Shown: positions 59,514-64,000 of the stretch, one piece after another
How positions within the stretch are numbered: position 1 is the first letter of the stretch
Layout: each line of letters starts with the position of its first letter
Origin: Marseilla massiliensis
Lineage (GTDB): Bacteria > Bacteroidota > Bacteroidia > Bacteroidales > Bacteroidaceae
DNA: 64,000 nt
Reading direction: 5' to 3'
Assembly (NCBI RefSeq): GCF_016899955.1
Contig: NZ_JACJJL010000001.1
Location: 186,001-250,000 of the forward strand
Translations under genes and position numbers: made by a program
Notes under the pieces: model-generated
Told to the model about the DNA's origin: nothing
Seen by the model: the letters and a program-made list of their open reading frames with translations, nothing else
Databases searched by the model: none

Positions 59514-62216
59514 TCATTTCCTGACGTATTTTTTGCCGCCGCTGATGTACAGCCCGCGCCCGTTGCGGCCGGCCACTATGCCCGAGAGAGTGTACGTAGG
59601 GGCATCGCTTGTGGCGGTTTCAGCAAAAGTATTGTCGATAGAGGAGCCCACTTCGGTGTTCGGCATCTCGTCGGTGAAACAGAAGTTGAACGTCCGCGTC
59701 ATGCTGCTGCCGGTGGTTTCGTCGGTCACGGTGACGCAGGCCGTAGTGAGCATAGGCTCGTCAGACCTTGCCGTAAGGGTACCGCCGGAGCTGACGGAGA
59801 CCGTTGCGTCGCTCTGGGTGAGCCTGAACGACGCCCCGTTGAAGCCGGCGAAGTATGGGCTGAGGTCTATTTCGGCCTGCTCGCCGGTCCTGATGATGAA
59901 GTTGGGCTGCGCAATCCAGTTTATGTAGCGCTCAAGGTTGGTGTATGTGGGGTGGTCTTCGCTCAGGCCGTTGTTGTCGGCCGAGGCCTTGTCGGTGCCC
60001 ACGGCATCCTCAAACCAGTCGGGAACGCCGTCGCCGTCGGTGTCGAATCCCTCGGGGCGGGCGGCCTCGGTGATGTTCAGACCGGCAAATCCCTCGGCGT
60101 CGCTCTCCTTGTCTATGAGGCCCTTCTTGCCCGTTCGGCTGCCCACGGTCGACGTGGTTCCGTTGAGAGTCTCGCTGATCATGCGCTCGTCGTGGTTGTC
60201 GATGGCCGGCAGGTTGCACCCTACGTCAGAGAGAACCGAGCGCAATGCCTGCTCGGCGGGCTCCGTGGTGATGTGCGACTCGAAGAAAGGCACGCTGCTG
60301 AACACCTCCCAGTCGACCATCTGGCCGCCCGAAGTGGTGTAGCGGTAGGTGTCGCCCAGCTTGTCAGACGACTTGCTTCCATCGGTGTTCTCGCGTATGT
60401 TGCCGCTCACGTAGTAGCTTTGCGAGCCGGTGCCGGTGCCTTCCAGGTCGGCCTTGAGCAGCGTTTTCTGGGTCGACGACGGCCCCATCTTGTAGTAGTT
60501 GCCAACAAACTGGCCCTCGTGGGTGCCTCCGTCGCACGCCCGTCCGCCCCAGTTGTAGCACACGTTGTTTACCATATCGTGGTGCCCGGCGTAGGCTCCG
60601 TCGCCGTCGAGGCCACCCGCCATGCTCCAGTTGCGGCCTTCGCAGTGTGCCATGAGGTTGTGGTGGTACGACCCGTAGTCGCCTCCGATGGTGGCGGCAT
60701 AGCCGTGATTTGTGTAGCTGTCATAGTTTTTGTGGCCTGCCTGGTTCAGTGCCTCGGAGATGAGCGTGCGCTGCAGCGTTACGTTCTTGGCGTTGCGTGA
60801 GCTGAATGCCTCGTCGATGGTCCAGCTGACAGAGCAGTGGTCCATGATGGAATGGTCGTTGCCGGCCATGCCCAGGCCGTCGCTGGTGTTCGGGTTGGGC
60901 GAGGTGCCGTCCCAGTCGTCGGCCCCTCCCACTCTCATCCTGACGAACCTGGTGATGCCGTCGCTCTGCATGCCAAACGGTTTGCCCTTCATCATGATGC
61001 CGCGGCCCGGTGCTGTCTGTCCGGCGATGGTGACATACTTGTCGGGTACGGTAAGCTTTTCCTTGAGATCTATCACCCCTCCGACGTCGAAGACAATCGT
61101 GCGCGGCCCTTCCACCTTGGTGATGCCGTAGCGGAGGGTGCCCGGTTGCGGGTCGGAAGGGTTGTCGTCAAGCGACGTCACGTGGTAGACGGTGCCTCCG
61201 CGCCCTCCTATTGCGAAGCGTCCGTAGCCCTCTGCCCCCGGGAAAGCTATGCGCCTTGGCCGGAACGACCACACTTCGCCGGTGTAGGTGTTGCCTTCGG
61301 CGTCTTCTTCGTCGACCCTCCAATAGTATGTCTCGAACGGGCTGAGGCCGTCGACGGTATGGCTTGGCTGTGTTGTCACGGCCGCTTCAGACATAGACTC
61401 GGGGTCGGTGCCTATGTAGATGTGGTGGCGCGTGGCCGTCGCGGCGGCCGTCCACTTCAGTTCTATGCTCCCCACGGCCCCCTCGGCCTCGTCTTGCGGC
61501 CCGGCCGTCGTGGCTGCATGGCAGTCGCCGTTGGCCGGTGTCGGGTCGGCGGCCGTGGTCAGCGGGTTGGGCTGGTCGAACACTATGGCGTTTAGGAAGA
61601 GCGATGTGGTCATCTGTTGCCCCGTGTAGTCCACCCCGTCTTCGGGCGTTGTGCGGTATGTTATGGCCACGTCGGTGCCTGCCTCGGCCGTGAACGTGAC
61701 ATACGACTGTCCGCTTTCCGACGGCGTCTGTGCCCTGTTGGTTTGCCTGATGCCCTTTGCCACGCACTCATCTCCCACGAACACGTCGATTGGCGGGCCG
61801 CTGTAGCCGTCGGTATTGTTGTGGTAGGCCAGCAGCGAGTGCTCTCCTGCTGCCAGGCCGCTTATGGTCAGCGTGAGTGCCACGCTGCCCTGCTGTATCT
61901 GCGGCGTGTTTCCGTCGGCGTCGAGGCCGTAGACGCCGATGCCGTCGCTCACGAGCTTGGAGTACGCCTGCACCCCTTGCTTCCACCAGTTGCCTTTTAT
62001 CACCCGTCCCTGCTGTGCGTCGGCCACGCCCACGGTGATGCCGATGCCGTCGATGGTGGCCGATGCCGACGTGCCTTGTCCTATTGCCCATGGCGTGTAG
62101 CCGGGTTCGGTGAGCCTGTCTTCGGCCCATGTCGACGTGTTGTTGAAGTCGACCTTCTGTGCCCCGGCGGCTACGGAGTATGCCAGGGCGGCCCAAACGA
62201 TGATGCCTTTGTTCAT
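59514..62216 (-). CDS. PL1-type pectate lyase with carbohydrate-binding-like and FnIII modules
   Basis: A 900-aa secreted protein. Order: signal peptide (residues 1-19), a beta-sandwich of about 200 residues that resembles a carbohydrate-binding module, a fibronectin-III-like segment (IELKWTAAATATRHHIYIGT and YYWRVDEEDAEGNTYTGEVW), then the PL1 beta-helix (AFPGAEGYGRFAIGGRGGTV; DHCSVSWTIDEAFSSRNAKN; GYAATIGGDYGSYHHNLMAH), an EF-hand-like DTDGDGVPDWFEDAVGTD, and a C-terminal tail LSGIVAGRNGRGLYISGGKK, then YVRK. The tail matches the PL9 protein's sorting type. It likely cleaves pectic backbone outside the cell. The promoter at 62267-62297 is a full consensus. Confidence 0.9.
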   Translation of the reverse strand: MNKGIIVWAALAYSVAAGAQKVDFNNTSTWAEDRLTEPGYTPWAIGQGTSASATIDGIGITVGVADAQQGRVIKGNWWKQGVQAYSKLVSDGIGVYGLDADGNTPQIQQGSVALTLTISGLAAGEHSLLAYHNNTDGYSGPPIDVFVGDECVAKGIRQTNRAQTPSESGQSYVTFTAEAGTDVAITYRTTPEDGVDYTGQQMTTSLFLNAIVFDQPNPLTTAADPTPANGDCHAATTAGPQDEAEGAVGSIELKWTAAATATRHHIYIGTDPESMSEAAVTTQPSHTVDGLSPFETYYWRVDEEDAEGNTYTGEVWSFRPRRIAFPGAEGYGRFAIGGRGGTVYHVTSLDDNPSDPQPGTLRYGITKVEGPRTIVFDVGGVIDLKEKLTVPDKYVTIAGQTAPGRGIMMKGKPFGMQSDGITRFVRMRVGGADDWDGTSPNPNTSDGLGMAGNDHSIMDHCSVSWTIDEAFSSRNAKNVTLQRTLISEALNQAGHKNYDSYTNHGYAATIGGDYGSYHHNLMAHCEGRNWSMAGGLDGDGAYAGHHDMVNNVCYNWGGRACDGGTHEGQFVGNYYKMGPSSTQKTLLKADLEGTGTGSQSYYVSGNIRENTDGSKSSDKLGDTYRYTTSGGQMVDWEVFSSVPFFESHITTEPAEQALRSVLSDVGCNLPAIDNHDERMISETLNGTTSTVGSRTGKKGLIDKESDAEGFAGLNITEAARPEGFDTDGDGVPDWFEDAVGTDKASADNNGLSEDHPTYTNLERYINWIAQPNFIIRTGEQAEIDLSPYFAGFNGASFRLTQSDATVSVSSGGTLTARSDEPMLTTACVTVTDETTGSSMTRTFNFCFTDEMPNTEVGSSIDNTFAETATSDAPTYTLSGIVAGRNGRGLYISGGKKYVRK

Positions 62217-62266
62217 TTTTTAGTTAGTTTTTAGCTTGATGGTAGTCGTTGGTATTGTCACGCCTG

Positions 62267-62297
62267 CAAAGATACTTCATTAATCTTGATAATCAAA
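62267..62297 (-). promoter_or_regulatory. Promoter of the PL1 gene
   Basis: On the minus strand TTTG (62294-62297), 19 bp, TATCTTTG (62267-62274), 51 nt before the ATG. Confidence 0.75.
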
Positions 62298-62444
62298 GCG
62301 AATGGTGTTATTTATTGTTGCGCATGCGGGTACGTTTTGGGATATGCCGCCCGGGCCCGCCGCAAGTGCCATATAAAGAAGGTGCGCATGATTCACATCA
62401 GGCGCACCTCACTAATGAAGAAAAAAGTTTTTGTAAAAGTTATG

Positions 62445-64000
62445 TTAAATGCCTTTCAGTGTTATGATGTCTCCTGGTTGGGTCTCCACATCGTATAGAT
62501 GCGTATTCCGTGCCGTAGTGCCCGTAGCCCTGTTGCCGGCGGGCACATACCCGCCCTCAGGGTTGACTCGCTCCACGGGCATTGTCCACGTGGCGAACAG
62601 CGGGTTGGGGTTGGGCTGTGCGTAGGCAGCGGCCTTCAGCGTGTGGCTTTCCGACGCCACCGGCACAGCCGAGCGCAGCCTGAGGTTGCCTCCGATGGTG
62701 CTGCGTATGGTGGCCTCGGCCAGCTTGCCTCGTTGCCACTTCATTTTCTCAATCACGAAGCCTCCCACCGTGCGCAGTCCACTCACCTCTCCGTCGGCCC
62801 ATTCGGCCGGTATGGCCGGCAGCAGGAACACCGCGCCGTCGTGGCTCTGCACCATCATCTCGGCAATGCCGGCCGTGCAGCCGAAGTTGCCGTCTATCTG
62901 GAATGGCGGGTGGGCGTCGAACATGTTGGGGTAAGTGCCTCCGCCCTGTCCTTTCTCAACGTTGGCAGGCACGAGCGATAGCTGGTCTTTGATGAGCTTG
63001 TAGGCATGGTCGCCGTCGAGCAGGCGCGCCCACAGGCACACTTTCCACCCCATTGACCATCCGGTGGAGCGGTCGCCGCGCTGTGTGAGCGACACCCTGG
63101 CGGCGTCGAAGGCCTCGGGGTTGCGCAGCGGCGAAATCTCGGTGCCGGGATACAGCGCCCAGAGGTGCGACACATGGCGGTGGTGGTCGGTCGGGCTGTC
63201 CCAGTCGTCGGCCCACTCCTGCAGTTGTCCGTGCTTCCCTATGCGCAGCGGGATGAGCCTTGAGCGCATGCCGAGCAGCGTGTCGGCAAAGAGCCGGTCG
63301 GTGCCGAGCGCTGCCGCGGCGGCTGCCGTGTTGGTGAACAGGTCGGCCACGAGCTGGTTGTCCATGGTGATGCCGGCATAGAGGTTGGCTTTGGGCTTGC
63401 GCTTCGGCGCGTTTTCGGGCGACACCGAGGGGCACACCACGAGGTGGCCGTTGCGCGGGTCGGTGACCATGAAGTCGACGAAGAACTCGGCCGCCCCCTT
63501 CATGTAGGGGTAGACAGAGCGCAGGTAGTCGCGGTCGCCGTTGTAGAGATAGCGTTGCCAGAGGTGCTGGCACAGCCATGCGCCCGACATAGGCCACGCT
63601 CCGCTGTATGGAACGTCGACCGGTCCGGTCATGCGCCACAGGTCGGTGTTGTGGTGGGCCACCCATCCGCGGCAGCCGTATTGCAGCCGTGCCGTGGCGG
63701 CTCCCGCCTGGCTCAGCTCGCCCACCATGCGCACCAGCGGCTCGTGCAGCTCGCTCAGGTTGCAGGGCTCGGCCGGCCAGTAGTTCATCTCGGTGTTTAT
63801 GTTTACTGTATAGCGGCACCTCCACGCCGGGTTGAGCTTGGCGTTCCACTTGCCCTGCAGGTTGGCGGGCTGGCATCCGGGCTGCGACGAGCTTATGAGC
63901 AGGTAGCGGCCAAACTGGAAATAGAGCGCCACGAGGTAGTTGTCGGCTGCGTCCTTGAAGTCGCGTATGCGCTCGTCGGTGGGCTTGTCGGGATATTTGT
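62445..64000 (-). CDS. Glycoside hydrolase family 95 (alpha-L-fucosidase/galactosidase), C-terminal part (partial)
   Basis: Open from the right window edge to the stop at 62445 (518 codons seen). The (alpha/alpha)6-barrel of GH95 is clear: YLLISSSQPGCQPANLQGKW, then NINTEMNYWPAEPCNLSELH with the Asn/Glu pair, AHHNTDLWRMTGPVD, CPSVSPENAP, DDWDSPTDHHRHVSHLWALY, and PPFQIDGNFGCTAGIAEMMV. GH95 enzymes invert terminal alpha-1,2-L-fucose or alpha-L-galactose on plant or host glycans. The N-terminal beta-sandwich lies off the window. It sits beside two pectate lyases, so removing side-chain sugars from pectic or xyloglucan material is a reasonable role (inference). Confidence 0.93.
   Translation of the reverse strand, partial: KYPDKPTDERIRDFKDAADNYLVALYFQFGRYLLISSSQPGCQPANLQGKWNAKLNPAWRCRYTVNINTEMNYWPAEPCNLSELHEPLVRMVGELSQAGAATARLQYGCRGWVAHHNTDLWRMTGPVDVPYSGAWPMSGAWLCQHLWQRYLYNGDRDYLRSVYPYMKGAAEFFVDFMVTDPRNGHLVVCPSVSPENAPKRKPKANLYAGITMDNQLVADLFTNTAAAAAALGTDRLFADTLLGMRSRLIPLRIGKHGQLQEWADDWDSPTDHHRHVSHLWALYPGTEISPLRNPEAFDAARVSLTQRGDRSTGWSMGWKVCLWARLLDGDHAYKLIKDQLSLVPANVEKGQGGGTYPNMFDAHPPFQIDGNFGCTAGIAEMMVQSHDGAVFLLPAIPAEWADGEVSGLRTVGGFVIEKMKWQRGKLAEATIRSTIGGNLRLRSAVPVASESHTLKAAAYAQPNPNPLFATWTMPVERVNPEGGYVPAGNRATGTTARNTHLYDVETQPGDIITLKGI

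Noticed and set aside
1-64000. tRNA/rRNA genes, prophage or integrase genes
   Set aside because: No T-loop-type GGTTCGAATCC motif, rRNA core sequence, transposase or integrase was seen by eye on either strand; a tRNAscan run would be needed to exclude a divergent tRNA.

Overview
The window reads as chromosomal DNA of a GC-rich Bacteroidales bacterium, most like a Prevotellaceae member. Three things point there. Most upstream regions carry the Bacteroidetes promoter signature (TTTG, 19-20 bp, TAnnTTTG). Two of the secreted proteins end in the short glycine/lysine-rich tails seen on Prevotella type IX secretion cargo. The gene families are typical of the phylum: DUF4254 next to a GT9, split LysO, DUF3160 next to CapA, a PCMD-domain protein and a C10 peptidase with leucine-rich repeats. 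I place it no lower than order with confidence. I found no tRNA, rRNA, CRISPR, prophage or transposase.

Layout. 1-5180: surface-glycan functions (LTA-synthase-like protein, partial; UDP-galactopyranose mutase; LicD; polysaccharide deacetylase; GT2). 5887-12981: metabolic and housekeeping genes (C-GCAxxG-C-C protein, OPT transporter, U32 protein, SufE, a solo DUF4980-like protein, iron alcohol dehydrogenase). 13287-24962: envelope and RNA genes (TonB receptor, PAP2 enzyme, epimerase, CDF pump, RNase R, Omp85-like barrel, PCMD protein, lipoprotein). 25235-32981: MINPP-like phosphatase coupled to a GNAT/nitrilase fusion, an unknown protein, a flavin-binding protein coupled to a papain-like lipoprotein, split LysO and a nitroreductase. 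33086-41589: M15 peptidase, a small secreted protein, DUF3160/YARHG lipoprotein, CapA, CysS and a CoA-transferase. 42192-57354: a glycosyltransferase, the YjbQ-EamA-TrmH overlap operon, rubredoxin, GT9-DUF4254, PdxB, RluA, ZIP plus C10 peptidase, hemolysin III, a porin-like barrel and a DNA2/NAM7 helicase. 57923-64000: a pectin/glycan-degrading block (PL9, PL1, partial GH95).

The most striking content is not protein-coding. Twelve intergenic regions, about one every 5 kb, hold arrays of a 22-bp near-palindromic unit (consensus near AAACGGGCCGTTTTGC). Adjacent units form 41-43-nt hairpins whose arms stay complementary even where both differ from the consensus, which points to selection on structure. 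Two of the arrays lie at the same internal offset inside a diverged 415-bp intergenic element present twice (29035-29449 and 47797-48211). I do not recognise this repeat family. Other repeats are a GGAGTTAA family (near 600, 730 and 13025) and a degenerate 44-bp tandem repeat (16301-16476), which is exactly twice the 22-bp period.

Two genes, pdxB and the C10 peptidase, have a -7 box ending only 5 nt before their ATG, so their mRNAs are probably leaderless.
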